Positions 6,822-15,072 are shown, counted from the stretch's first letter. The stretch is 18,400 nt of DNA from Planctomycetaceae bacterium (GCA_015062085.1 SUVI01000072.1:1-18400), one strand, 5' to 3'. A program made the numbers and translations. The notes: generated from the sequence alone by a model not told the origin.

Positions 6822-9155
6822 CTAGAATCGCGGAATGAATCCGAGATCCAGTCCCAGCACGAAAATCGTCAGGCCGAGGAACAAAAGGAGTCCCATGTAC
6901 GACAAAATGATGACGAGATTTTCGTTCGGTTCCTTTCCGGTGATCCCTTCCCAAAGCAGGAAGACGACGTGCCCGCCGTCCAAAACGGGGATCGGGAGGA
7001 GGTTCAGGACCGCCAAGTTCGCGCTGATGAGGCAGATGAACATGAGCAGCGGTGCGAGTCCCTCTTTCGCGGAAGAGTAGGCAGCCTGCGCGATCAGGAC
7101 CGGTCCGCCGAGTCCCTTGACGGAAACTTGACCGGAGAAGAGTTTCCCGAGCATCTGGTAGACCATCGTCAGAGCGTTTCCGGTCTCCTTTGCACCACTG
7201 ACGACCGCACTGCCGAAACTCTCCTGAATAAAGATCCTGCGCGCTTCGAAATTCAGGTCCAAATGGTAAACGCAGGTATCCTCGTACTCCTGGATCGGCA
7301 GATCGACCGTCTTTGAAGTCCCGGTCTCCGGATCATTAAAGACGACTTCGACCGAGGAACTGAATTTCGGCCAAAGCAGTATCATGCCGTGGTAGACCAT
7401 CGGCCAGGAACAGACACCGTCACGGAAAATGTGCGTCGGCTGCTTCCCATCAAAAAACTCCGCGGTCTTTTTGTCTTTTTCGGAACTTTCTACGTTCTTT
7501 GGCTCCTCAAATTTCAGTTTCATGGATCCCATGACGAAACCGGGCTTCACGCCGTTCTTTTCCGCCTCGGAGCCCGGCATCACGGACGCGACTTTCGGAA
7601 GGATCTCGTAGGTCAGACCGATTTCCGGAAGTACCTCGCCGCTGCCGAAGAAATACTGATCGGCACTGAAAACGTCCAGCGAAAACTCGACGGGGACCAC
7701 TTCCTCACTGCCGCTCTCCTTTTTCAAGACCGCGAAATTCAGCGTCGGCACTCCCGCCTCGGCACGCAGTTTCGCTTCCTGCTGGACCATGAACGGCAGT
7801 TTGACCGGGTCAAGCTCACGCACCATCTGCGCTTTTCCGTCGACCGTGACTTCAAACCCAGTGATCTGATCTCCGGGTTTCAGTCCCGCACGGCCAGCCC
7901 CTTCCAGCGACGATTCCCCTTCCCGAATGCACTGGATCGGTCCCATGGTCAGCACGATCCCCAGATGCCGGGCCTTCATCGGTTCGACCACGACCTCAAA
8001 CGCTTCCGCTCCCTTCCGATACTCTTCCTCGATCAAAGTTCGCTGCGCCTCATCGTCGACCTTCAGTTTCTTAAGCTCCGCAAACCGTTTTTCCTGCGCC
8101 TCGGCAGACGGACGGAGGAATTTCAGCGTCATGTTTTCACCCGTCACGGCATAAAGCGCTTTTTGCGCCTCCAGATTGGAACGGATCTCCCGTCCATTCA
8201 CGCCGGCCAGAATATCGCCTTTTTTCAATTCACGATCCGTCAAAAAAGTCGGCGAGGCCGGAATGACCGGTGAGGCTCCAAGGACCGGCACCACAGACGC
8301 AGACGCTCCCAGCATCGGCGCCAGCGCATACTTTTTCGGCGAGGCTTTCACCGCTTCCGGGATCTCACCGTTTCTCTGGTACTTGATGTAAAGTCCCTCT
8401 CCCAAATTGCCGAGCGCGACATTTTTCTGGATCTCCTCAAAATACGTGATCTCATTTTCGCCGATCTGGAGGATCCTGTCCCCCGGCTGAAGCCCAGCCT
8501 CCCACGCAGCCTGACCTGGGTGCACGTGCCCGATCTCGCACGGGACCTTGAACGTACCGAACATGAAAGCCGCGACTGCCGCAAGAAACGCAAGGATCAC
8601 GTTCATCGTCACGCCGGCGACGATGATGGCGAGACGCTGCGGAACGGTCTTCGCCTGGTAGCTGCGCGGGTCATTGACGAGCTTTTCCGCTTCCTCGATC
8701 TCTGCAAGAATGCGTTTCTCCGCATCTGCGATCTCTTCTTCCGTAAGCGATTCCCGCGATCCGTCCTCAAGGATCTCCCCCGGTATCTCGCCAGGCAGCT
8801 GGCCATTCTGGAGCGCTTCACGATACTTGGCCAATTTTTCCTGCGCTTCTTTCGCTTTTGCGATACGCTCGCGCGTTTCTCCCGGATTATCTTCCTGCCC
8901 GAGCATCTTCACGTACCCGCCCAGCGGAAAAACGCCGATGCCGTACTCAGTTTCACCGTATTTGAAATGCAGCAGTTTCAGACCGAAAAAGTCAAACCCG
9001 ATGTAGAATTTATCGCATCGGACGCCGCACGCTTTGGCCACGAGAAAATGTCCAAGCTCGTGAATAAAAATGATGAGTCCAAGCGCAAGTGCGCAAAGAA
9101 AGACCGCTTTGAAAAAGGCAAGATCCCATGCCGCTAAAATCAGCATATTTTCCAT
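6822..9155 (-). CDS. rseP: Site-2 (RseP-type) intramembrane zinc metalloprotease
   Basis: A 777-residue M50 family protease, far longer than the roughly 450 residues of Escherichia coli RseP. The zinc motif HELGH (H32, E33, H36) lies in the first membrane segment, and NLLPIPVLDGGH supplies the third ligand (D726) near the C-terminus. Conserved FPLGGYVKMLGQEDNP follows the active site. A charged, coiled-coil-like insert (about 80-165) precedes the second membrane segment (RLAIIVAGVTMNVILAFLAAVA). Three PDZ-like regions are suggested by GDRILQIGE (about 225), GLKPGDQITGF (about 425) and NGVKPGFV (about 537). Members cut membrane-anchored anti-sigma factors or signal peptides within the bilayer. 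The ATG has AGGAAAG upstream. It follows dxr by 142 bases on the same strand, a common pairing. Confidence 0.93.
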   Translation of the reverse strand: MENMLILAAWDLAFFKAVFLCALALGLIIFIHELGHFLVAKACGVRCDKFYIGFDFFGLKLLHFKYGETEYGIGVFPLGGYVKMLGQEDNPGETRERIAKAKEAQEKLAKYREALQNGQLPGEIPGEILEDGSRESLTEEEIADAEKRILAEIEEAEKLVNDPRSYQAKTVPQRLAIIVAGVTMNVILAFLAAVAAFMFGTFKVPCEIGHVHPGQAAWEAGLQPGDRILQIGENEITYFEEIQKNVALGNLGEGLYIKYQRNGEIPEAVKASPKKYALAPMLGASASVVPVLGASPVIPASPTFLTDRELKKGDILAGVNGREIRSNLEAQKALYAVTGENMTLKFLRPSAEAQEKRFAELKKLKVDDEAQRTLIEEEYRKGAEAFEVVVEPMKARHLGIVLTMGPIQCIREGESSLEGAGRAGLKPGDQITGFEVTVDGKAQMVRELDPVKLPFMVQQEAKLRAEAGVPTLNFAVLKKESGSEEVVPVEFSLDVFSADQYFFGSGEVLPEIGLTYEILPKVASVMPGSEAEKNGVKPGFVMGSMKLKFEEPKNVESSEKDKKTAEFFDGKQPTHIFRDGVCSWPMVYHGMILLWPKFSSSVEVVFNDPETGTSKTVDLPIQEYEDTCVYHLDLNFEARRIFIQESFGSAVVSGAKETGNALTMVYQMLGKLFSGQVSVKGLGGPVLIAQAAYSSAKEGLAPLLMFICLISANLAVLNLLPIPVLDGGHVVFLLWEGITGKEPNENLVIILSYMGLLLFLGLTIFVLGLDLGFIPRF

Positions 9156-9299
9156 AATTTCATTCTTTCCTAAAAAATCTATCCCGAAATCGCATCTTGA
9201 CCGGGATCAGCGTCCCGCCGGATACGCAGTTCGGCAGAAGGGTTGAAGCCCATGATGGTTTCTTTTCGTAAAATAGCGAAGCTCCGTTTTCCAGAACTT

Positions 9300-10457
9300 T
9301 CAGTTTGCCGGCGTACGGAATTTTACCCGGATCTCTTCATCCAGAGCCGTGAGCTCTTCCAGCGTCGGTCCCGGCCGGAAATCGTGTTCCTCTACGATCT
9401 TGCGGACCGTCGGTACGATCTGGTCGAACCGGAGTTCACCGCGCGTGAATGCCGCAACAGCCATTTCGTTTGCCGCGTTCAGTACGACGCCTGCCGTTCC
9501 GCCCCGCAGAGCAGTCTCCATGCCGAGTTTGAGCGCATCAAATTTGGGCCGTGAATAGTCCGGTGCGAAAAACTCCAGCGTCTGATCCTGCATCCAATTC
9601 GTTCTCCGTGTTGGTCCGCCGCCGATCCGGTCCGGGTACGTGAGCGCATTTTGGATCGGAAGGCGCATATCCGGGGGACTCATCTGCGCGATGACGGCAC
9701 CGTCGCGAAATTCCACCATGGAATGAACGACGGATTGCGGGTGGATCATGACTTCCAGCTCGCCGCGCTCCATATCGAGATCAAAGAGCCACTTTGCCTC
9801 GATGATCTCGAGTGCTTTGTTCATGAGCGTTGCGGAATCGAGCGTTACTTTTGCCCCCATGTTCCACGTCGGATGGCGCAAAGCCTGCGCAAGCGTCACA
9901 TTTTTGAGTTCCTCGTCGGGCATTCGGAAAAATGGTCCGCCGCTGGCCGTCAGGATGACGCGTTCCAGTTCGCTCCGTTTCCCGGCCTGAAGCGACTGAA
10001 AGATCGCACTGTGTTCGCTGTCCACCGGCACGATCTCTGCCCCGTTTTCTTTTGCGAGACGCTTCACGACCGCTCCGCCGGCGACGAGACTTTCCTTATT
10101 CGCCAGCGCGATCCGTTTCCCGGCCTTCGCCGCAGCGGCGGTACTTTCAAGTCCTGCGCGTCCCACGATGGCGGAGACTACGATGTCGATCTCCGCTTCT
10201 GCCGCGATCTCCGTCAGCGCCTTCATTCCGACGCAGAGTTCCGTTCCCGCAGGAAGAGGCCAGGTCCATTCTTTGGCCGCAGACTCATCCGTCAAAATGA
10301 CCCAGCGCGGTCGAAAACGTTCCGCCTGCTGATGAAGAAGCTCGAGATTTCGATGGCCTGAAATGGCGGAAACACAAAATCCGTCGATGGTGCCAACGAC
10401 ATCCAGCGTACTGCGGCCGATACTTCCGGTTGCTCCAAAAAGCGCGATTTTTTTCAT
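9300..10457 (-). CDS. dxr: 1-deoxy-D-xylulose 5-phosphate reductoisomerase
   Basis: A 385-residue protein, the usual length for DXR (IspC). It converts DXP to 2-C-methyl-D-erythritol 4-phosphate using NADPH and a divalent metal, the committed step of the MEP isoprenoid pathway. Visible signatures are the NADPH fold GATGSIGRSTLD (8-19), ANKESLVAGG, the metal-binding PVDSEHSAIFQ, TASGGPF, HPTWNMGAKVTLDSATLMNK and the C-terminal VMIHPQSVVHSMVEF and DMRLPIQNAL blocks. The ATG is supported by GGGAGA upstream. Two sigma70-like promoters lie upstream, and rseP is downstream on the same strand. Products feed undecaprenyl phosphate, quinones and hopanoids, making a loose link with hpnH. Confidence 0.97.
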   Translation of the reverse strand: MKKIALFGATGSIGRSTLDVVGTIDGFCVSAISGHRNLELLHQQAERFRPRWVILTDESAAKEWTWPLPAGTELCVGMKALTEIAAEAEIDIVVSAIVGRAGLESTAAAAKAGKRIALANKESLVAGGAVVKRLAKENGAEIVPVDSEHSAIFQSLQAGKRSELERVILTASGGPFFRMPDEELKNVTLAQALRHPTWNMGAKVTLDSATLMNKALEIIEAKWLFDLDMERGELEVMIHPQSVVHSMVEFRDGAVIAQMSPPDMRLPIQNALTYPDRIGGGPTRRTNWMQDQTLEFFAPDYSRPKFDALKLGMETALRGGTAGVVLNAANEMAVAAFTRGELRFDQIVPTVRKIVEEHDFRPGPTLEELTALDEEIRVKFRTPAN

Positions 10458-10500
10458 GGCTCTCCCAAACTAATGCCTCAACGACACAAAATTCCTCCCC

Positions 10501-10529
10501 ATTATACCAGATGATGGCACTTTTCAAAA
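10501..10529 (-). promoter_or_regulatory. dxr-proximal promoter P1
   Basis: On the minus strand a perfect -10 box TATAAT (10506-10501) has TTTTGA 17 bases upstream, or alternatively TTGAAA 15 bases upstream. It gives a leader of roughly 40 bases for dxr. GGGGGACCCCC (10531-10541) abuts the -35 region and could be a protein-binding dyad. Confidence 0.65.
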
Positions 10530-10568
10530 GGGGGGACCCCCGGTCTATCTGCGAAGAAAATCTCTTCC

Positions 10569-10597
10569 ATTTTACCCAAACCAACCTATTTTGTCAA
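10569..10597 (-). promoter_or_regulatory. dxr-distal promoter P2
   Basis: On the minus strand TTGACA, a 17-base spacer and TAAAAT make a near-consensus sigma70-type promoter, with one -10 mismatch. It lies 68 bases upstream of P1 and drives the same direction, so dxr (and perhaps rseP) would have two start sites. Confidence 0.75.
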
Positions 10598-10711
10598 GAG
10601 ACGATCGCGGGTCTTTTACGGTTCCCGCAAATTTTCCATTTAAAACTCCCTGCGAAGGATCCGATGCGGACAAAATCCGCGCAAAATTTTCTTTTTTCGC
10701 CTCCGGGTATC

Positions 10712-10739
10712 TTGACGGAAGATGATTTTCGGATAAAAT
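10712..10739 (+). promoter_or_regulatory. Promoter of the FmdB-like gene
   Basis: TTGACG, a 16-base spacer and TAAAAT face right, predicting a start near 10746 and a leader of about 55 bases before the ATG at 10801. It is divergent from the dxr promoters. The 115 bases between the two promoter sets hold nothing else I can recognise. Confidence 0.7.
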
Positions 10740-10800
10740 GAGGAAAATTTTAAATTCAACACCATTCAGATCTTTGATCCTTTTAAAAGGAGATCCATTC

Positions 10801-11115
10801 ATGCCGCTGTTCAAATACGGCCACACGCAGGAAAAAGGGAAGGACTGTCCGGAAGTTTTTGAAGTGCTTCAGAATCGGAGCGAGCCGGAATTGACGGTCT
10901 GTCCCGACTGTGGAAACCCGGTGCGGAAAATGCTGAATATCCGCGTCGCCTCCATCAAGAGCGAAAAAGATATGCTCAGCCCAAAAAATCTCGCAAACCA
11001 CGGCTTTACCCAGTACAAAAAAAGCGGTGACGGATTCTACGAAAAAACGGCGGGGGAAGGTCCGCAAGTCATTTCCGCTGACCAAGCGCGCCAGCTCCAG
11101 AATCGCGGACGTTGA
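10801..11115 (+). CDS. FmdB-like small zinc ribbon protein, incomplete ribbon
   Basis: A 104-residue protein. The start MPLFKYG, the FEVLQ segment and CPDCGNPVRKML resemble the FmdB/CxxC_CxxC_SSSS family (typical start MPxYEYxCxxCG, later CPxCG). Here only the second pair is present (C34, C37); where the first CxxC should be, the sequence is GHTQEKGKDCP with a single C16. A complete four-cysteine zinc site is therefore not visible, and it may bind metal as a dimer or not at all. The rest is polar (SADQARQLQNRGR at the end). The ATG at 10801 is chosen because AAGGAG lies 8 bases upstream; an earlier in-frame ATG overlaps the promoter -10 region. Members are often called putative regulatory proteins, but function is unproven. 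Confidence 0.75.
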   Translation: MPLFKYGHTQEKGKDCPEVFEVLQNRSEPELTVCPDCGNPVRKMLNIRVASIKSEKDMLSPKNLANHGFTQYKKSGDGFYEKTAGEGPQVISADQARQLQNRGR

Positions 11116-11127
11116 CTCGTTCTTTCA

Positions 11128-11154
11128 CGGAGGGAAACCGGCAGTTTTCCTCCG
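11128..11154 (+). terminator. Hairpin after the FmdB-like gene
   Basis: CGGAGGGAAAC and GTTTTCCTCCG form an 11-bp stem with one G-U pair around the loop CGGCA, 12 bases after the stop. No T-run follows, so it may stabilise the mRNA end or terminate inefficiently. Confidence 0.5.
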
Positions 11155-11188
11155 CGTATCCGGAAACGTTCCATGGATCCGATCTCCT

Positions 11189-11244
11189 CACTGCCGCCGA
11201 TCGGGGAACATTCGGATCGGTTGGGCAGTGTGCCGTCAGTTTTT
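11189..11244 (+). terminator. Second, two-tier hairpin followed by a T-run
   Basis: CACTGCC (11189-11195) pairs with GGCAGTG (11224-11230), enclosing CCGATC (11197-11202) paired with GATCGG (11215-11220). About 9 bases later comes TTTTT. It may be the real terminator of the FmdB-like transcript, or a small structured RNA; the T-run is rather far from the stem. The rest of the 305-bp gap (11116-11420) is AT-rich and holds only the next gene's promoter. Confidence 0.45.
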
Positions 11245-11326
11245 CATCGCCGATCGGTGCTTTCTGAAAAATTTGAAATTTTCTTTTAATTTTCTTCAAA
11301 AAACGCAAGAATTTCTCCTCTACCCC

Positions 11327-11354
11327 TTGAAATTTTCTAGATTTTGACTATTTT
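11327..11354 (+). promoter_or_regulatory. Possible promoter of the DUF2339 gene
   Basis: TTGAAA, a 16-base spacer and TATTTT lie in an AT-rich stretch about 67 bases before the ATG. The match is moderate. TTGACT at 11344-11349 is an overlapping alternative -35 but lacks a good -10 box. Confidence 0.4.
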
Positions 11355-11420
11355 AGTAATTGGGGGATTTGGGTACCGCCCCGTTTTCATCATTTTGGTT
11401 CATCCTTTTAGAGGTGTGTC

Positions 11421-13952
11421 ATGCCTGAGATCATCGTGCTCTTTTTTCTGCTTGCGGGATTCGTATTTCTTGCGTTTCCATTTTTCCTGACGATGTACCT
11501 GACCAATAGAATGCAGGAAAATACGGAGAAGATCTGCTCCGAATTGCGTATTTTGCTGAAAGCGCTTCTCTTTCAGCAAAAGGAACTTCAAAAAACGGAT
11601 CCAACCGGCTCGCAGACCATTTCGGAAAATTCATCTGCATCGGCATCTTCGCCGGTCCCTCCGTCCGCGGAAACGTCCGTTTCGGCTCATTCCCAAACGG
11701 TCCAAACTCCTCCCGCGGTCACTCCCGTCCCAAAAGAAACGCATTCGGAAGAACTTTCGCATGCCAGCTCCGTACCCGTTTCCGATACGATCTCCGAATG
11801 CACTTCCAAGCCCGCAGGATCCCCGCAGTCCCCCGAAACGTCCGTTTCTCCGCATTCATCTCCCATTCCGTGCGCTTCCTCCTCCCCAGTTCAGACACCG
11901 GCCTCCCCAGTTCAGACACCGGCCTCTCCAGTCCTGACGCCGGCCTCTCCAGTCCTGACGCCGGCCTCTCCAGTCCTGACGCCGGCCTCTCCAGTCCTGA
12001 CGCCGACCTCTCCAGTCCTGACTTCGACCGGTCCGGCTCCTTCTGCCAAACTGCATTCCACCGCATCGAAACCGTATTCCGTCAACGCTCCGCAGCAGGA
12101 AATGTCGCGCGGCTGGAACTGGTTCTGGTACGGGCGGGAAGAGCTTCACGAAAACGAAAACCGTGAATTCATCATGGCGTCCAACTGGCTCATCCGTTTC
12201 GGAATGCTCGTTCTTGTGCTCGGTCTCGGCTTCTTCGTGAAGTACTCCATCGACCAAGGTTGGCTCAGTCCGCAGATACGCATCCTCGGCACGACGCTCG
12301 TCGGGCTGTTCATGTACTTCGCCGGTCTGCGTCTCTGGCACACGGCAATGAACCTTCTCGGTCAGGCACTCATCGCCGGAAGTACGTGCGTCCTCTACTT
12401 TTCCGCCTACGGCGCGAGCCGGCTTTACACGCTGATCCCGCAGGAATGGGGACTCGCATGGTGCTGTGCCGTGACCATCCTGCTCGTCCTGACAGCAATT
12501 CTCCGAGAAAGCCGTCTGATCGCCGTCCTCGGAATGTTCGGCGCGTACCTGACGCCATACTTTTTCCCATTTTTCCACGAGAATTTCGTTTTTCTCGCCG
12601 TTTACCTCTCCTTCCCGACCTTAGGGATCCTCTGGATGCGCCGTGCGCACTCTTGGAGCCTTCCGGCATGGATCGCGTTCGCCGGGACCTTTACGCTCTG
12701 GATCTGGCCGTCATTCCGCTGGAGTGCAGACTCCATCGCTCAAATGGCGAATGAACTGGGAATAGTACCGCTTGCTCTTCAGAGTTTCCTTGCGGGGATA
12801 TCGATCTTTTTCCTCGCCGCCTTCCACCTCATCGCGCAGCGCAGAGTCCGTCAGCTCGTTTTCTCATCCACGACAGGAGATCTCGTTCTGGCGTTCTTCA
12901 ATGCACTGTTTTTCTGCACGATGCTTCAAAATCTCGTGAGCATGTGGGATCCCGGCGTTTCCCTTTTCGGCATCCCGCACTCGTCCGCGATCCGCACACT
13001 GCCGGCACTTCTGGCGGTCGGCTACCTTCTGGCGTTCTTTCTTCTGAAACGAACGGAGCAGAACCTGCCGTTCCGTGCCGCGGACCTCGCGCTGGCGTTC
13101 CTCGTTTTCCCGCTGACGCTCGGAAGCAGTCTCGGCTGCTGGAATCTGCCGTGCCTCCTGCTGATCTGTGCCGCCTTCCACAGTGCCGCACAGAAGATCC
13201 CAAGCAATCTCACGGTCTGGCTGGTCCGCATTCTCGCGATGCTTCTGGGGATCGCCGCGTACGGTGCCCTTCTGGAATACTATCAGGTCCTGGATCTCAG
13301 CACCATCCTCGGCAAAGCCTACGCCTTCCGCGAGTTCCAGGACAAATGGGACTGTCTGTATGAACTGCCCTTCCGCGTCCTGCGCTTCCTCGTACCCGCG
13401 GTCTCCATGCTGATCCTTGCCGGAAGCGCATTCCGTGTCCGCGAAAATGCCCGAATTTCCAATTCCCTCGAAACTGCCCGGTTTTTCGGCTGTCTGGGAT
13501 TCCTTTATCTCTGGTTCTGGCTGACGCTGGAGACCAGCCTCTGCATGACAGAGTACCTCCCCTCCATGCGTCAAGGGGCCATTTCCATCATCTGGACGCT
13601 TTACGCGCTGACGCTCCTTTCGATCGGGATCCGCTGGAACTGGAAACCGCTCCGGACTACCGCCCACATCCTTTTCGCAATGACGGTCGGAAAGATCTTC
13701 CTCATGGACATTTCCCATCTGGAAACGATCTACCGCATTTCCGCCTTCATCCTGCTGGGGATCCTGCTTTTGATCGGAGGGATCCTCTACCTGCGGGACC
13801 TTCAGATGCATCGCGGCGAACCGTCTGGCGATCCGTCTGGCGATCCGTCTGGCGAACCGTCTGGCGAACCGTCTGGCGATCCGTCCGATCCGTCTGATCC
13901 GTCTGATCCGTCTGATCCGTCCGATCCGTCCGATCCGTCCGAAAAACCGTAG
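11421..13952 (+). CDS. DUF2339 multi-pass membrane protein
   Basis: An 843-residue integral membrane protein. Residues 3-27 form an N-terminal membrane segment, followed by a short coiled-coil-like stretch. Residues about 60-225 are a proline, serine and threonine-rich linker holding seven 7-residue repeats (consensus PVLTPAS, 156-204). From about 245 the DUF2339 core begins: NWLIRFGMLVLVLGLGFFVKY, then FAGLRLWHTAMNLLGQALIAGS and FGAYLTPYFFPFF, with many further hydrophobic helices up to about residue 795. The C-terminal tail (801-841) is an acidic repeat, five PSGD/PSGE units and then PSD units. The DUF2339 function is unknown. Start: GAGG 6 bases before the ATG. No partner gene in the same orientation is adjacent except the DUF1559 gene 152 bases downstream. 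Confidence 0.88.
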   Translation: MPEIIVLFFLLAGFVFLAFPFFLTMYLTNRMQENTEKICSELRILLKALLFQQKELQKTDPTGSQTISENSSASASSPVPPSAETSVSAHSQTVQTPPAVTPVPKETHSEELSHASSVPVSDTISECTSKPAGSPQSPETSVSPHSSPIPCASSSPVQTPASPVQTPASPVLTPASPVLTPASPVLTPASPVLTPTSPVLTSTGPAPSAKLHSTASKPYSVNAPQQEMSRGWNWFWYGREELHENENREFIMASNWLIRFGMLVLVLGLGFFVKYSIDQGWLSPQIRILGTTLVGLFMYFAGLRLWHTAMNLLGQALIAGSTCVLYFSAYGASRLYTLIPQEWGLAWCCAVTILLVLTAILRESRLIAVLGMFGAYLTPYFFPFFHENFVFLAVYLSFPTLGILWMRRAHSWSLPAWIAFAGTFTLWIWPSFRWSADSIAQMANELGIVPLALQSFLAGISIFFLAAFHLIAQRRVRQLVFSSTTGDLVLAFFNALFFCTMLQNLVSMWDPGVSLFGIPHSSAIRTLPALLAVGYLLAFFLLKRTEQNLPFRAADLALAFLVFPLTLGSSLGCWNLPCLLLICAAFHSAAQKIPSNLTVWLVRILAMLLGIAAYGALLEYYQVLDLSTILGKAYAFREFQDKWDCLYELPFRVLRFLVPAVSMLILAGSAFRVRENARISNSLETARFFGCLGFLYLWFWLTLETSLCMTEYLPSMRQGAISIIWTLYALTLLSIGIRWNWKPLRTTAHILFAMTVGKIFLMDISHLETIYRISAFILLGILLLIGGILYLRDLQMHRGEPSGDPSGDPSGEPSGEPSGDPSDPSDPSDPSDPSDPSDPSEKP
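11886..12032 (+). repeat. 21-bp in-frame tandem repeat in the DUF2339 linker (7 copies)
   Basis: Seven 21-bp units encode PVQTPAS twice, PVLTPAS three times, then PVLTPTS and PVLTSTG. Copies 3 to 5 are identical at the DNA level; the first two share a different variant and the last two have decayed, a gradient typical of slippage. The unit length preserves frame. Confidence 0.95.
13821..13943 (+). repeat. 12-bp then 9-bp in-frame repeats at the DUF2339 C-terminus
   Basis: Five 12-bp units (CCGTCTGGCGAW) run from 13821 to 13880, followed by six 9-bp units (CCGTCYGAT) to 13934 and a last PSE. They encode PSGD/PSGE and then PSD. The 9-bp unit looks like the 12-bp unit without its GGC codon, so a three-base loss inside one unit then spread. 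Confidence 0.95.
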
Positions 13953-14038
13953 GAGCCGAAAAAAGAGTGACCAAAAAAGCGAGGGACTAACTAAAATTTC
14001 AAACGAAAGTGTGTTCCGAAACGTAAAAAATAAACCGG

Positions 14039-14066
14039 TCGGCGTTTTCTGCCGATAAAACAGAAA
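14039..14066 (+). promoter_or_regulatory. Two overlapping, mutually exclusive small hairpins before the DUF1559 gene
   Basis: TCGGC (14039-14043) can pair with GCCGA (14051-14055); alternatively TTTCTG (14046-14051) can pair with CAGAAA (14061-14066). They share base 14051 and cannot both form. A weak TAAAAT -10-like box lies at 13992-13997 with no good -35. Stems are short, so this is tentative. Confidence 0.25.
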
Positions 14067-14092
14067 GCCATATGGGGTCCAAAAAAGCAAAT

Positions 14093-14096
14093 GGAG
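14093..14096 (+). promoter_or_regulatory. Ribosome binding site supporting a GTG start
   Basis: GGAG lies 8 bases before the GTG at 14105. An in-frame ATG at 14072 has no such site and would add 11 polar residues before the conserved prepilin-like leader. Confidence 0.65.
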
Positions 14097-14104
14097 ACAA
14101 AAAC

Positions 14105-15001
14105 GTGAAAAAATCAGGATTTACGCTCGTTGAGCTGCTGGTCGTCATCGCCATCATCGGTGTCTTGATGGGCCTGCTTCTTCCCGCAGTTCAAAATGCG
14201 CGTGAAGCAGCGCGTCAGATGCAGTGCACGAACAACATGAAGCAGCTCGGCCTGGCTGTGATGAATCACAACTCGAACAACCAGGGCCGATTTCCGTCCG
14301 GAGGTCACGGCTTTGCCTACATCGGAGACCGTGAACGGGGGACCGATTACAATCAGCGCGGCGGATGGATCTACAATGTCCTGCCGTTCTTGGGACTCGA
14401 GACCCTTCACCAGGCAAATATGTCCGAACGTTTCAACACTCCCGTTTCATTTTTCAACTGTCCTTCATGCAGACCGGCTAGCAGATACCCGTCCCGCGCA
14501 CGCGCTCACTACTCAGATGCTCAATCGGCAGACAGTCCTTCCATGATGCCCAAAAGCGACTATGCCGCCAACTGCGGAACCGTCACCAGTGTTGAAGGAC
14601 ACTCACACGACACTTACAATTCGCATGGAGGACTGATCTTCAAGGAAAGTATGGTCTACGAAAAAGACGTCACGGACGGCCTGAGCAACACGATCCTCGT
14701 CGGTGAGCGGTCTTTGAACCTCAGTTTCGCAAGCATCAATCCGCCTCTTGGAGACGACGATGACTGTTTCCTCGGTGGCCAAAATTATGATACGCTGCGG
14801 TGTTACGCAAACGGCAAACTTACTCAAAGCCGCATTGGATATTCCAATTCAAGCGGATTTGGTTCCGTGCATCAGGGGTTCGTCGGATTCATATTTGCCG
14901 ACGGTCACTGCCAGACGGTCTCCTACAGTGTGACGTCTGAGGTCCTCCGGAATCTGCTTCACCGCGAAGACGGAAATATCGTCGATACTTCGAGCCTTTG
15001 A
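14105..15001 (+). CDS. DUF1559 protein with prepilin-type N-terminal methylation motif
   Basis: A 298-residue protein of the planctomycete DUF1559 family, usually present in many copies per genome. The N-terminus [21 protein letters not shown] is a type IV pilin or pseudopilin-like leader: predicted cleavage after G5, with E10 as the fifth residue of the mature protein. It is followed by [32 protein letters not shown], characteristic of DUF1559. [11 protein letters not shown] and the C-terminal [18 protein letters not shown] match the ordered blocks of the family, the latter being the H-(x)n-DG motif. It is probably anchored in the inner membrane or assembled as a fibre or secretion pseudopilin, but the function is not established. 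The GTG start is chosen from the ribosome binding site at 14093. A strong terminator follows. Confidence 0.92.
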   Translation: MKKSGFTLVELLVVIAIIGVLMGLLLPAVQNAREAARQMQCTNNMKQLGLAVMNHNSNNQGRFPSGGHGFAYIGDRERGTDYNQRGGWIYNVLPFLGLETLHQANMSERFNTPVSFFNCPSCRPASRYPSRARAHYSDAQSADSPSMMPKSDYAANCGTVTSVEGHSHDTYNSHGGLIFKESMVYEKDVTDGLSNTILVGERSLNLSFASINPPLGDDDDCFLGGQNYDTLRCYANGKLTQSRIGYSNSSGFGSVHQGFVGFIFADGHCQTVSYSVTSEVLRNLLHREDGNIVDTSSL

Positions 15002-15033
15002 GCTCCTTTTCCTTTTGGCAGAGAGGAATACAC

Positions 15034-15072
15034 AAAACGGCGGCTCCTGAAACTTCGGAGACGCCGTTTTTT
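15034..15072. terminator. Bidirectional rho-independent terminator between DUF1559 and lnt
   Basis: AAAACGGCG (15034-15042) pairs with CGCCGTTTT (15062-15070), with an inner CTCC/GGAG stem and a TTTTTT tail. The opposite strand also reads into AAAACGGCG...CGCCGTTTT, so it can end transcripts from both the DUF1559 gene and the convergent lnt (stop at 15109). Confidence 0.88.

Noticed and set aside
10738..10800. 21-residue N-terminal extension of the FmdB-like protein
   Set aside because: It begins inside the predicted -10 box, and MPLFKYG at 10801 matches the family start with AAGGAG at the right distance.
12864..14090. 408-residue minus-strand frame with RRIGRIRRI-type repeats
   Set aside because: It is the reverse reading of the DUF2339 gene; the plus-strand frame shows membrane helices and family motifs.
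14072..14104. ATG start for the DUF1559 protein
   Set aside because: No ribosome binding site, and it places an untypical polar extension before the prepilin leader; the GTG at 14105 has GGAG at 8 bases.
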